Positions 36,300-44,298 of a stretch of DNA of 64,000 nt are shown piece by piece. A program made the position numbers and the translations under genes. The DNA lies in assembly GCF_037992945.1 (NCBI RefSeq), contig NZ_CP150304.1:995501-1059500 (forward strand), read 5' to 3'. The notes beneath the pieces are model-generated. The model was not told the DNA's origin. It did no database searches and was given only the letters and a program-made list of their open reading frames with translations. Numbering within the stretch: the stretch's first letter is position 1; each line of letters begins with the position of its first letter. The stretch is from Peribacillus sp. FSL E2-0218 (GTDB taxonomy: Bacteria > Bacillota > Bacilli > Bacillales > DSM-1321).

Positions 36300-36817
36300 C
36301 ATTTCTGCAAACCGGTGTTTTTATTTTGTGAAGACCGTAACTGTGTAAATAAGTGGAGACCTCAAAATAGTGATGCTAAAGTAATAGGCTTGTGTCTAAA
36401 ATGAAATACATTGTTTCAATTTTGGAATACTAATGCTTGTTTGTTGTGTATTTCATTTTTTGAAAGATAAGATAACTATCTTCTTGATTACCTGCTCCTT
36501 TACTTTGCTTATACTAGGCCATTATTGATGTAACAAGGAGATCTTTGTCCTATGAAGCGGGAACAATCCAATAGGATAATGTAAACTTAAGTGTTTTTTT
36601 TGAAATTTTAATGAACGGGTAAAGACTTGTCAAGTTTCAATATTTGAATTTCATGTGTTGCATATGAAACGACATCAGGTAGAAAATGTGATAAATTTGG
36701 GTTGTAAGTAGTGAGTATGTTAATTTTTTTTATGATGAAGGGAGTTTTGGTACTTAAGTACCTGTGTCGAAAGCTTGTTTAGTAGATATGAAAATTAGTA
36801 AAGTTAAAGGTGATAGT
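36300..36817. other. Long AT-rich leader of the AtxA/Mga-like gene
   Basis: About 520 bases with no supported gene. It includes a 13-base inverted repeat (AAAATGAAATACA at 36398-36410 and its complement at 36447-36459) with a 36-base interior, which could be an operator. AT content is higher than the surroundings. Confidence 0.5.
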
Positions 36818-38314
36818 ATGAATCGATTTAATGATCGTTATTCAGAACTTATGTATCATTTATTTTATGAAGATACCTGGTGCAGTTTAAACGAGCTCTC
36901 AAAAAAAACAGGTTATTCAAAAAGTACATTATGGAGGGATTTATTACATACTGGTTCAACACTTCCGCCAGAATGGAAAATTGAAAAAAATGAAGTTCAA
37001 GGTGTAAGACTAATTAAACCGAAAAACGGTACCATAGAAGAGCTTTGGTTTCATCTTAAAAGTGAAAATACCTATTTTCAAACCTTGGAATTAATTCTTC
37101 TTAATAATGGAGTGACCATAAATTACATTACACAACATGTTCATATCAGCCGTTCCACAGTGTACAGGCAGCTTGAGAAGATAGAAGAAGTAGTGAAAAG
37201 TGCCGGAGTTCAATTAACTTATAGTCCGTATAAAATCGTTGGTGATGAAAAAAAGATCAGGCGCTTCATTATGCAGTATGTTGAGTATATGTCAGGGAAC
37301 TTAAATGAATTCATTACATCCTTCGATCTTAAAGAGTTTCAAGAACAAGTATTGAAGCTTTTGAAGGAGCATAGGACCTCCTTACATATGGGGGCAATCC
37401 AAAGATTGGCGATAATCCTTCATATCTCTAACATTCGCATAGCCCATAGTTGCTTTGTAACCATCCCGCAAGCGGTTATCGATGAAAACGAAGGATCGAG
37501 AGTGTTTGAAATATCAAAGAAATTATTCAACTTCATGGAAAAAATCCCGAATAGGGAGACACAAATTCAAGAAATATTCTTTTTTTCTTTATATTTAATG
37601 AGTGAAGAAATGTCTTTAAATCGTACACAGGAACTCCGGTACATACGTTCCAAGCTTAATTCGGACAGTGGCAGGCCTTTAAATCATTTTCTTGATAATT
37701 TATCAAAAGAAATTGGCTTGGATGTTTCCCAGGACGACATCTTCATGTACCAATTTGCGCAAACACTTCGCGGAATCACTTTTGATTTGATATTAAAGAC
37801 AGATACGAGAATAAATAATATCTTGCAATTCGTTCCGTATTTCGAAAAAAACCCTCTATTTGGGATGATTGGAAAAATAGCAGAAGATATTTCGAGAAAG
37901 TTCTCTATATATTTTGAAGATATCGAAATTTTGGAAATATTCATGTTGGTCCAAGCTTCTATATTAAGGAAAAAAAATCAGATGGTTATCGAAGCGGCTT
38001 TAGTTTGCCGTTCATATGTCGAGAAAGATTATATTCGTGAAGTCTTAAAACATCATTTTGGAAACCGGCTGAATATCTATGTAATGGACTTTTCTGATAT
38101 AGATTCACTCTTTAGAAAAAATGGATTCGATATATTAATAACTACTGACTTAGGGCAATTGATTAATATAGAGCACATTCCAATATACAAAGTGTCATCA
38201 TTTCCAACACCTTCCGAATTAAAAGAAATCAAGATATTTACCAGAAAGAATTTTATTGATAGGTATGGTTTAAACCCCAATATCTTATACCCTTTTGAAG
38301 ATGACATTGTTTGA
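36818..38314 (+). CDS. AtxA/Mga-type PRD-containing regulator
   Basis: A 498-residue regulator starting at ATG 36818 (AAAGGTGATAG upstream; an 18-codon longer reading has no site). It has two N-terminal helix-turn-helix regions (LNELSKKTGYSKSTLWRDL and INYITQHVHISRSTVYRQL). A PRD-like middle follows (about 160-395), then an EIIB-like C-terminal domain with DILITTDLGQLINIEHIPIY and VSSFPTPSELKEI. Order and C-terminal wording closely parallel AtxA/AcpA of B. anthracis and streptococcal Mga. Such proteins are activated or repressed by phosphotransferase phosphorylation of PRD histidines. Codon use is more AT-rich than neighbours. Its targets are unknown. Confidence 0.75.
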   Translation: MNRFNDRYSELMYHLFYEDTWCSLNELSKKTGYSKSTLWRDLLHTGSTLPPEWKIEKNEVQGVRLIKPKNGTIEELWFHLKSENTYFQTLELILLNNGVTINYITQHVHISRSTVYRQLEKIEEVVKSAGVQLTYSPYKIVGDEKKIRRFIMQYVEYMSGNLNEFITSFDLKEFQEQVLKLLKEHRTSLHMGAIQRLAIILHISNIRIAHSCFVTIPQAVIDENEGSRVFEISKKLFNFMEKIPNRETQIQEIFFFSLYLMSEEMSLNRTQELRYIRSKLNSDSGRPLNHFLDNLSKEIGLDVSQDDIFMYQFAQTLRGITFDLILKTDTRINNILQFVPYFEKNPLFGMIGKIAEDISRKFSIYFEDIEILEIFMLVQASILRKKNQMVIEAALVCRSYVEKDYIREVLKHHFGNRLNIYVMDFSDIDSLFRKNGFDILITTDLGQLINIEHIPIYKVSSFPTPSELKEIKIFTRKNFIDRYGLNPNILYPFEDDIV

Positions 38315-38800
38315 CCTAGTGAAATTTTTTCATGTTTGAATCGGTCCGTTCCCAAACGTGATTCAAAAAAATCAAGCATGATGCCTTACCTCGTTAACGC
38401 AATGAGCCAAGATCTTCTACTTTCTGCCTCTAAATATGAAAAGTTTATAAATTACAGTATGCTACGAATAGACTACCTCGTCAGTTCATTCAGATCATTA
38501 CTTTGTTCACTCAAGATGGTTAATGAGTCATCTTGCTTTGCTGACAGAAGTTTTAAGGCGAATACAATCCACCATAAATTCATGGCCATTTAGAGGATGC
38601 CTGTAGCTACTTCCTAACACAAAACACAAAATCAAAATCACAAACGAAAATTGCTGACTTTCTGGTACTCTTTCAGGATACTACTTTGGTAGCTGAAAAA
38701 ATGAATGATCGAGCTAGAGGTGTGCCCCTACAGGAACACGGCCATCCTTCAGTTTAGTTTTGGTGGAAAGCATCTTGCCACAGTGAATACCTAACTAAAG
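38315..38800. other. Intergenic stretch, possibly degenerate
   Basis: Contains a possible terminator of the regulator gene (TTTGAATC at 38335-38342 with GATTCAAA at 38360-38367, then A-run). An 85-codon frame (38336-38593) has no ribosome site and no recognisable similarity. Nothing else is supported. Confidence 0.4.
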
Positions 38801-38837
38801 AAAATGATCCCAATATTATACTGGGATCATTTTTTTA
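38801..38837 (-). terminator. Terminator of the MFS gene
   Basis: AAAATGATCCCA...TGGGATCATTTTTTT, symmetric, 6 bases past the leftward MFS stop. Confidence 0.8.
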
Positions 38838-38842
38838 TGTAG

Positions 38843-40069
38843 TTAATGAGCTGTTACATATTCATTTTTCCCTGCACGCATCCCAACGATGAAAATTAGG
38901 GCAGATATGATCACTAGCATTAATAATGGAATGGTCCAGCTATGTGTCATGTCATGCAGCCAGCCGAATAACACGGGTCCAACGGCAGCTAGGAGGTACC
39001 CGAATGATTGGGCCATACCTGACAATTCCGTCGCTTCATGGGTACTTCGTGTGCGCAGACTAAAAAACATCATCGATAAGCTGAATATGGTTCCGACTCC
39101 AATCCCAATCAGCATCATGCATACCGGGATCAATAGCTCGCTTCCATATAGGATGCCGAAAATCCCCGCAACAAGGAAGACGGCAGGCGGGACCACCAAT
39201 ATACGCTGGCTCTGGAGACGCCCGGCTAAAATCGGCACAATGAAGGTGATGGGAATGACGGCAAGCTGCATGATGGATAGCATCCAGCCGGCTTCATCGG
39301 CGTTAAGCCCTTTTTGCTCGAGGATTTCAGGCATCCAGGTTATGACTGTATAGAAGATGAAGGATTGTAAGCCCATGAAAAACGTAATTTGCCATGCTAA
39401 CCCTGAACGCCACAGATTCGTGTTTTTTTGTTTGTTAACGGTTTGTACGTTTCTTTCCCCTTTAAATGGCCGTCTTAATTGCGGCATCCAGAAGAAAATG
39501 GTGATGAGCGATAGGATGCCCCAGCATCCGAGGGCACCAGCCCAACCCATGCTCGATGAAGATGCAATGGGGATACTGATGCCGGATGCCATGGCCCCGC
39601 ATAAATTCATGGAAACGGCATAAACTCCGGTCATCAAACCGATATTTCTTGCAAAGTTATGCTTGATCAGGCTAGGTAACAAAACATTGCCAATTGCGAT
39701 GGCAAGCCCGATTAAAATCGTTCCGATGAACAATGTCGGGACACCGCCAAGTGAGCGTATTGCAATTCCGACCGTTAATAATATCAAAGATGCAAATAAG
39801 GTGAGCTCCATCCCGAAACGCCGGGCTATCCTAGGTGCAAATGGAGATAATAAAGCGAAAGAGAGCAAAGGCAAAGTCGTTAAAGAACCAGATAGTGCAT
39901 TGGTGATTCCCAATGCATCGCGGATCGATGTTACAAGGGGACCGACTGATGTAAGGGGAGCCCTTAGATTGGCTGCGAGTAGGATAATTCCGATGATGAG
40001 CAGTCCAAGTTTGGTATTACTATTCAGTTTGTTTTGTTCTAGCTGATTTACCGCTTGTTGCATGGCCAT
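38843..40069 (-). CDS. CynX/NimT-family MFS transporter
   Basis: A 408-residue major facilitator with twelve predicted helices. Family marks are LLAANLRAPLTSVGPLV in helix 1 and FAPRIARRFGMELTLF between helices 2 and 3. CynX/NimT members are linked to cyanate or nitroimidazole transport in E. coli; the substrate in bacilli (YycB-like) is not defined. It lies 15 bases downstream of a FadR/GntR regulator gene on the same strand, so it is probably co-transcribed and controlled by that regulator. Confidence 0.9.
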   Translation of the reverse strand: MAMQQAVNQLEQNKLNSNTKLGLLIIGIILLAANLRAPLTSVGPLVTSIRDALGITNALSGSLTTLPLLSFALLSPFAPRIARRFGMELTLFASLILLTVGIAIRSLGGVPTLFIGTILIGLAIAIGNVLLPSLIKHNFARNIGLMTGVYAVSMNLCGAMASGISIPIASSSSMGWAGALGCWGILSLITIFFWMPQLRRPFKGERNVQTVNKQKNTNLWRSGLAWQITFFMGLQSFIFYTVITWMPEILEQKGLNADEAGWMLSIMQLAVIPITFIVPILAGRLQSQRILVVPPAVFLVAGIFGILYGSELLIPVCMMLIGIGVGTIFSLSMMFFSLRTRSTHEATELSGMAQSFGYLLAAVGPVLFGWLHDMTHSWTIPLLMLVIISALIFIVGMRAGKNEYVTAH

Positions 40070-40084
40070 AATATTCCTCCGTAC

Positions 40085-40762
40085 TTAGTCTATGAATTTT
40101 TTGAAATGTGCAATGTATCCATTCACCGAATCGATTGCCCGCTCCACATCCTGGTCGATGATGGCTTCAACTAGATTGCAATGGATGCTTAAGTGTAAAT
40201 TCGCATCAGGACTCATCCCAGCGATTTGATGGATCGAATCATGCAAGGAATCCTCCATATGTTCGTACAAGTCAATCAATAAGCCATTATGTGAGGAAGC
40301 CATGATCGTTTTATGCAACTGTATATCCGCTTCCTCATATGCCTTGAGGTCTTTGGCTTCTGCCGCTTTGCTGCAGGCTGTTAGGTGCAGCCGTAATTTT
40401 TCGATATCTTCTTGATCGCGTCTAGCAGCGGCCAATTGGGCTCCTTGCCTTTCAAGGGCATGACGCACCTCTAACGTTTCAAATAAACTTGATCGTTGGA
40501 TCCTTCTTTGAAATGCGGCGCCCAAGGCACTTGCTGATTTGACGAATGTTCCTTTTCCTTGTTGCGTAATTAAAAGTCCTGCATAAACAAGAGATCGTAT
40601 CGCTTCTCTTAATGTATTTCTGCTTACATCGAATTGTTTGATCAAATCCATTTCAGGCGGAATCTGACTTCCAATCTCCCATTCGCCGGATTCGATTAAT
40701 GTCTCGATTTGGGAAACGACCTGTTCGACAAGTGATAAACGATTTGCTTTGGATATGGACAA
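40085..40762 (-). CDS. FadR-type GntR-family regulator
   Basis: A 225-residue regulator with an N-terminal winged helix-turn-helix (ESGEWEIGSQIPPEMDLI, VSRNTLREAIRSLVYAGLL) and a C-terminal all-helical FCD effector domain (about 95-220) with metal-type histidines (HALERQGAQLA, LHKTIMASSHN, HLSIHCNLVEAI). The start is set at the TTG at 40762 after GAGGTG; the open frame runs on to 40813 but through that site. First gene of a two-gene operon with the MFS transporter. Confidence 0.88.
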   Translation of the reverse strand: MSISKANRLSLVEQVVSQIETLIESGEWEIGSQIPPEMDLIKQFDVSRNTLREAIRSLVYAGLLITQQGKGTFVKSASALGAAFQRRIQRSSLFETLEVRHALERQGAQLAAARRDQEDIEKLRLHLTACSKAAEAKDLKAYEEADIQLHKTIMASSHNGLLIDLYEHMEDSLHDSIHQIAGMSPDANLHLSIHCNLVEAIIDQDVERAIDSVNGYIAHFKKFID

Positions 40763-40897
40763 CAAATACACCTCAAATTTGTAGGATGATTGGTTCATTG
40801 GATATTTTAACATATGTATGGTGAAAATATAATAAAAAGGCAGGATTATCAGGATAAAATCTTCGGGAATTTCAATTTTTGGGGATAAGTGGATAAT

Positions 40898-40934
40898 ATT
40901 TAGAAGCCCTGAATTTCATTCGGGGCTTCTAAAT
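40898..40934. terminator. Bidirectional hairpin at the permease remnant
   Basis: ATTTAGAAGCCC...GGGGCTTCTAAAT. It overlaps the last codons of the permease fragment and lies upstream of the GntR gene. Confidence 0.7.
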
Positions 40935-41061
40935 AGGCTATCACGACACTTGGACCGGCCATATTCAATGAATCGGAACTTCCCTTGAAGATCCCTGTTC
41001 CAATCAGTCCGACCAAGGCCATAAACTGGACATGCCTTGGCAAATGATGCGTCTTTTCCAT
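40900..41061 (-). pseudogene. Amino-acid permease remnant (N-terminal 44 residues)
   Basis: A 53-codon frame starting at 41061 behind GGAAGGG. Residues 8-43 (LPRHVQFMALVGLIGTGIF then KGSSDSLNMAGPSVVIAYL) match the first helix region of APC-family amino-acid permeases such as LysP/RocE/YbxG. The frame then enters a terminator hairpin and stops at 40900. The remaining ~400 codons are missing, so the gene is a deletion remnant that joined the gene start to its own or another terminator. Confidence 0.8.
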
Positions 41062-41258
41062 TTGATAAAGGCCCTTCCATGGTTATGTATACAAACCAAT
41101 CTTTTTTAATTGAACGCTTTAAGTGCTAAAAAACTATATTAATATATCATGATTCGTAAAAAAGTAAATTTATTCCACTCAGGCAACTTTATTATGTGGA
41201 ATTCTTATCTGTAATTAAACATCTTTTGATGGGACGCGTGTGTATGCTGAATAATAAA

Positions 41259-41281
41259 AACCGGCCTTTAATAGGTCGGTT
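41259..41281 (-). terminator. Terminator of the 56-aa gene
   Basis: On the reverse strand AACCGACCT...AGGCCGGTT is followed by TTTTATTATT. Confidence 0.75.
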
Positions 41282-41327
41282 CAGATCGTATCTATGAAGA
41301 ATGATGGGGGCAGTTAATGCCATGAGA

Positions 41328-41498
41328 TCATTCAAACTTATCTATAGGAGCGGAAAGCGACTGTCTGTTTTCAGTTTCTTGCACAGTCTCAACATCCTTT
41401 TGAAATTCTAAAAATCCGGTGTATACTTGCGCGGCCATCCCTAGATATGGCAATTCTGTGTGAATGATACCCATTCTGGGTGAATGATGCATATACAT
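41328..41498 (-). CDS. Small protein (56 aa)
   Basis: ATG at 41498 lies behind AAAAGGAGGGATGAAAA, a very good ribosome site, and the gene has its own terminator. The peptide starts MYMHHSPRMGIIHTELPY and has a polar C-terminal half; no transmembrane segment or cysteine. No family is recognised. It is divergent from the peptide/membrane pair at 41614. Confidence 0.65.
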   Translation of the reverse strand: MYMHHSPRMGIIHTELPYLGMAAQVYTGFLEFQKDVETVQETENRQSLSAPIDKFE

Positions 41499-41613
41499 TT
41501 TTCATCCCTCCTTTTGAAATTAAGATAACCCTAAAAGTAAGGACGTCAATAAGTCTTCCCATTGGGTTTCATCAACCCAAACATTAAGCCCCAGGGACGG
41601 AAGGAGTGAAAAA

Positions 41614-41706
41614 GTGGACTACGGTATGGACCTGGTGGGAAATTGGCGGGGGGAATATGGATACGCTGGCTTGTCATCTAAGGCTAACGCACCTATAAGC
41701 CCATGA
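41614..41706 (+). CDS. 30-aa peptide, first of a coupled pair
   Basis: GTG at 41614 is placed 7 bases after AAGGAG. The peptide (MDYGMDLVGNWRGEYGYAGL... ending PISP) is Gly- and Tyr-rich, without a hydrophobic helix. Its stop TGA (41704-41706) overlaps the ATG (41703-41705) of the next frame in the classical ATGA arrangement, indicating translational coupling. I recognise no family; too short to judge by codon use. Confidence 0.5.
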   Translation: MDYGMDLVGNWRGEYGYAGLSSKANAPISP

Positions 41707-41885
41707 AGTGGAAAAAACATGCTTACCTTATTCAAGACTTAAATCAAGTAGTATCATCATTGCTGTTTAAGGTTAGTTTCTTGCTGCTTTTGGTGATGAC
41801 TACTTTATCATTCTATGAGGATAAGCTAAAACGGTTTGGACGAGTCGTCAAAGAAAGGCAGGGCAGCCAAAAAAACTCCGGTTGA
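41703..41885 (+). CDS. 60-aa single-helix membrane protein, coupled to the peptide
   Basis: It has no ribosome site of its own but starts within the stop of the preceding peptide (ATGA). The product has an N-terminal polar part, one transmembrane helix (about 20-37, VSSLLFKVSFLLLLVM) and a basic C-terminal tail (KLKRFGRVVKERQGSQK). The frame ends inside the terminator hairpin that was the target of the IS1182 element. Unknown function. Confidence 0.45.
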   Translation: MKWKKHAYLIQDLNQVVSSLLFKVSFLLLLVMTTLSFYEDKLKRFGRVVKERQGSQKNSG

Positions 41886-41899
41886 ATTAACCGGAGTTT
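41873..41899. repeat. Left copy of the 27-bp IS target duplication
   Basis: AAACTCCGGTT-GAATT-AACCGGAGTTT, identical and in the same orientation as 43640-43666. It is a terminator-type stem-loop. Confidence 0.85.
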
Positions 41900-41911
41900 C
41901 AGTTTGTAGAC

Positions 41912-41949
41912 AAAAGGGGTTCGGAATTAAAAAATTCCGAACCCCTTTT
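41912..41949 (-). terminator. Terminator of the transposase gene
   Basis: A perfect 17-base inverted repeat (AAAAGGGGTTCGGAATT) with 4-base loop just inside the left IS end. Confidence 0.8.
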
Positions 41950-42008
41950 GAAATTCCTTTGAAATTTTGACCAAAGGTTACGAGATTTGGGCTCTTCGAG
42001 CCACTATG

Positions 42009-43367
42009 TTAAGCCGTTTTAGGACCTTGCCATGTCCAAGTGGCCATCTTCTTTACATTCATGGCAGCGAAAGTAAGCATCGCCTGCATCGACAATTTTT
42101 TAAGTCCCCTTAAAGTAGTCCAACGCATACCATGCTTTTCTTTTGCATCTGCGAATACACGCTCAATCGTTTCTTTGCGTTTCGCATATATAGGTTTTAC
42201 CTCTTGATGATGACGCAGATGATCTGCTTCTTCCACATATGCTTGCCAGATATGCCGTGTCACTACTTTTTGATGGTCTTTGCTTTCCGTACACCGTGAT
42301 AAAAATGAGCATGTTGCACAAATTTGTTTGGGCGATTTGTACTCGCGATAGCCCTCTTTATTTGTTGTTGAGTACTTTAAAGTTTCTCCCGAAGGGCAAA
42401 GGTAACAATCAAAGTGTTCATCGTAAACATAGTCATGTTTGCGAAAGAATCCTTCTTTTGTACGAGGACGTGTATAGGGTAAAGCAGGTGTGATTTCTTT
42501 GTTAAATAGGTAGCTTGTAATCGCTGGTGTTTTATAAGCTGCATCTGCGGCAACTGCTTCTGGTTTTCCAACTTTCTCAATCACTTGCTCAACAAGTGGC
42601 TCCAAAATATGACTGTCATGTGTATTACCAGGTGTTACAATCGTTCCCAATACAAAACCGTTGCCGTCTGCGGCCGCATGGAATGAATAGGCAAACTGTT
42701 TTGTTCGTTCATCTTTCACATAGTAGCCACTCTCAGGATCCGTAGTACTTTCTTTAATTGCTTTGGTTTCTTCCTTATCAAATTTATCTGGTGGAAAAGG
42801 CTTCTTTCCATGGTTTTCACGATCTTGATTGATTTCTTCTTGAAGACGTCCTTGATACGCTCGTGTTTCTTTACGAACGATTTTCTTTTCAAATTTCCGT
42901 TTATTCGCACTGGCTTTCACATGTGTGGAATTCACGAAAACGTGTTCTACACTTATTAACTTTTTATTAGCAGCTGTCATTAAAATGCGACAGAAAATCT
43001 GTTCAAACAGGTCTGTATCTTTAAAGCGTCGCTCATAATTTTTTCCGAACGTAGAGAAATGAGGTACTTTATCATGGAAACCATAGCCTAAGAACCAACG
43101 GTAAGCCATATTGGTTTCAACTTCTTCAATCGTTTTACGCATGGAACGAATACCGAAGGTATATTGAATGAAAGTCAGTTTAACTAAAATAACTGGATCA
43201 ATACTTGGGCGTCCTACCTCTGAGTACATATCTTTCACCAAGTCATAAATGAAAGTGAAGTCAATGGCAGCCTCCATTTTACGAACCAAATGGTTCGGTG
43301 GCACCAGTTGATCTAAAGTAATCATTTCAAGTTGATCTCGCTGAATAGAATCATGTTTAGAAAGCAT
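42009..43367 (-). CDS. IS1182-family transposase
   Basis: A 452-residue DDE transposase. The N-terminal DUF772-type domain reads GRPSIDPVILVKLTFIQYTF and GIRSMRKTIEEVETNMAYRW. The catalytic part includes VFVNSTHVKA, AVAADAAYKTPA and the C-terminal RKETIERVFADAKEKHGMRW with the Glu. ATG 43367 is 8 bases after GAGG; in-frame GTG/ATG codons at 43376 and 43373 overlap the site. The frame is uninterrupted. Confidence 0.93.
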   Translation of the reverse strand: MLSKHDSIQRDQLEMITLDQLVPPNHLVRKMEAAIDFTFIYDLVKDMYSEVGRPSIDPVILVKLTFIQYTFGIRSMRKTIEEVETNMAYRWFLGYGFHDKVPHFSTFGKNYERRFKDTDLFEQIFCRILMTAANKKLISVEHVFVNSTHVKASANKRKFEKKIVRKETRAYQGRLQEEINQDRENHGKKPFPPDKFDKEETKAIKESTTDPESGYYVKDERTKQFAYSFHAAADGNGFVLGTIVTPGNTHDSHILEPLVEQVIEKVGKPEAVAADAAYKTPAITSYLFNKEITPALPYTRPRTKEGFFRKHDYVYDEHFDCYLCPSGETLKYSTTNKEGYREYKSPKQICATCSFLSRCTESKDHQKVVTRHIWQAYVEEADHLRHHQEVKPIYAKRKETIERVFADAKEKHGMRWTTLRGLKKLSMQAMLTFAAMNVKKMATWTWQGPKTA

Positions 43368-43451
43368 CCTCATCACCTCAAGTTTTAATCCTTCAATTTT
43401 AAAACAAAAATGACTCCAGTCAAAAGTGTTCTATCTAAAAGGTAAGACAAA

Positions 43452-43575
43452 GTTGATTGGAACGGAAGGTACGAGACTCCTGCGGGAAAAGCGCGTCTAG
43501 GGGAGACCCCGCAGGCAAAGCCGAGGAGGCTCCCCGACCGCCCGCGGAAAGCGAGTGCCTGGAGTGGAAATCAAC
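43452..43575. repeat. Palindromic extragenic repeat unit (about 124 bp)
   Basis: Bounded by GTTGATT and AATCAAC, GC-rich, and built of nested stems (CCTGCGGG with CCCCGCAGG, then GGAGGCTCCCC and CCGCCCGCGG). I recall very similar units scattered through Bacillus genomes, but could not search. It lies between the transposase start and the right IS end. Confidence 0.65.
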
Positions 43576-43600
43576 GTCTAAATTGTACAGGCCATAAAAA

Positions 43601-43632
43601 TAGACAAACTCGATTTTCATCGAGTTTGTCTA
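43601..43632. terminator. Hairpin at the right IS end
   Basis: TAGACAAACTCGAT-TTTC-ATCGAGTTTGTCTA, a perfect 14-base stem overlapping the terminal inverted repeat. It may block transcription into the transposase gene from outside. Confidence 0.7.
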
Positions 43633-43639
43633 CAGTCTG

Positions 43640-43666
43640 AAACTCCGGTTGAATTAACCGGAGTTT
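43640..43666. repeat. Right copy of the 27-bp IS target duplication
   Basis: Exact copy of 41873-41899, here followed by a T-run, as in the original terminator. Confidence 0.85.
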
Positions 43667-43716
43667 TTTTATAGCGCTATGGATAAGTACGAAACATCCA
43701 GTAGGATAGGGGAAAT

Positions 43717-43866
43717 TCAGCTTCTTTCTTCATCGTCCGGATGCTGGAGGTGATGCTTATTTTCATTTAGGGGCCCGCCAAATTGTTCATTGATTTCTTT
43801 AACCACTTCATCTAAAAATTCATCCGATAGGATCGGTTTCATTGTATTTTTAGCCATACGAATCAC
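43717..43866 (-). CDS. Small acidic protein (49 aa)
   Basis: GTG at 43866 follows AAAGGATGA at a proper distance; an ATG at 43857 is in frame but too far. The peptide (MIRMAKNTMKPILSDEFLD... HHLQHPDDEERS) has an amphipathic middle helix and a His/Asp/Glu-rich tail. No known family was recognised. It is divergent from the kimA riboswitch. Confidence 0.5.
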   Translation of the reverse strand: MIRMAKNTMKPILSDEFLDEVVKEINEQFGGPLNENKHHLQHPDDEERS

Positions 43867-44021
43867 GGTCATCCTTTCTGAATTTGCTGGGCTTGGATCT
43901 CGTAGGAAGCATAGATTATCAACATAACCTTAGTTGCAAAAAAATATTCTTTTTACAAGGAAAATTTTCATTTACTTTTCCAGTTCACGGGAGTATGATA
44001 ATCAACAGTTTCATATTTCTA

Positions 44022-44145
44022 AATCGCTTAAACCATTTGGTGCGGGGGACCCGTTATAGGGATTATTGTATAATCCAAGGGGTGAATCCTTCCAAGGTAG
44101 GGCTACTCTTAGGTCCGAATCCGACAGCTAACCTCGTAAGCGTTA
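44022..44145 (+). promoter_or_regulatory. c-di-AMP riboswitch (ydaO-yuaA class)
   Basis: All conserved blocks of the ydaO aptamer are present in order: CGCTTAAACCA, GGTGCGGGGGACCC, AGGGGTGAATCC (as AAGGGGTGAATCC), GGTAGGGCTACTC, GTCCGAATCCGACAGCTAAC and CTCGTAAGCG, with the P1 stem closing at both ends. In this class c-di-AMP binding favours termination. The downstream gene is the K+ importer kimA, the standard partner. Confidence 0.96.
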
Positions 44146-44184
44146 TATGAGAAGGAAGGTGGAGCTTGTTAGACAAAAAAATTG

Positions 44185-44235
44185 ATGTCTGCAGGTCTAT
44201 TTAGTTATGACTTGCAGGCATTTTTATTTTTTTCT
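44185..44235 (+). terminator. Riboswitch expression-platform terminator
   Basis: ATGTCTGCAGGTC...GACTTGCAGGCAT followed by TTTTTATTTTTTT, between aptamer and kimA. Confidence 0.88.
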
Positions 44236-44298
44236 GTTTTTTTGCTTTAGCAGGGTAACCTAAACTTATTACTAAAAAACATGGCGGGTGAATTTTTG

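Larger units (their letters stand above)
41900..43639 (-). mobile_element. IS1182-family insertion sequence (1740 bp)
   Basis: The limits follow from the 27-base direct repeats on both sides. The ends then read CAGTTTGTAGACAAA (left) and, inverted, CAGACTGTAGACAAA (right), a 13-of-15 terminal inverted repeat. The element carries one transposase gene and, near the right end, a palindromic repeat unit and a hairpin. Long, palindromic target duplications are a known trait of some IS1182-family members. The transposase frame is intact, so the element may be active. Confidence 0.85.

Noticed and set aside
38336..38593. Open frame of 85 codons after the AtxA/Mga-like gene
   Set aside because: No ribosome site, begins within a probable terminator, no similarity recognised.
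38889..40046. Several rightward open frames of 88-154 codons
   Set aside because: All are antisense to the MFS transporter gene.
43884..44150. Open frame of 88 codons upstream of kimA
   Set aside because: It runs through the conserved ydaO aptamer; the conservation is RNA, and no ribosome site precedes it.
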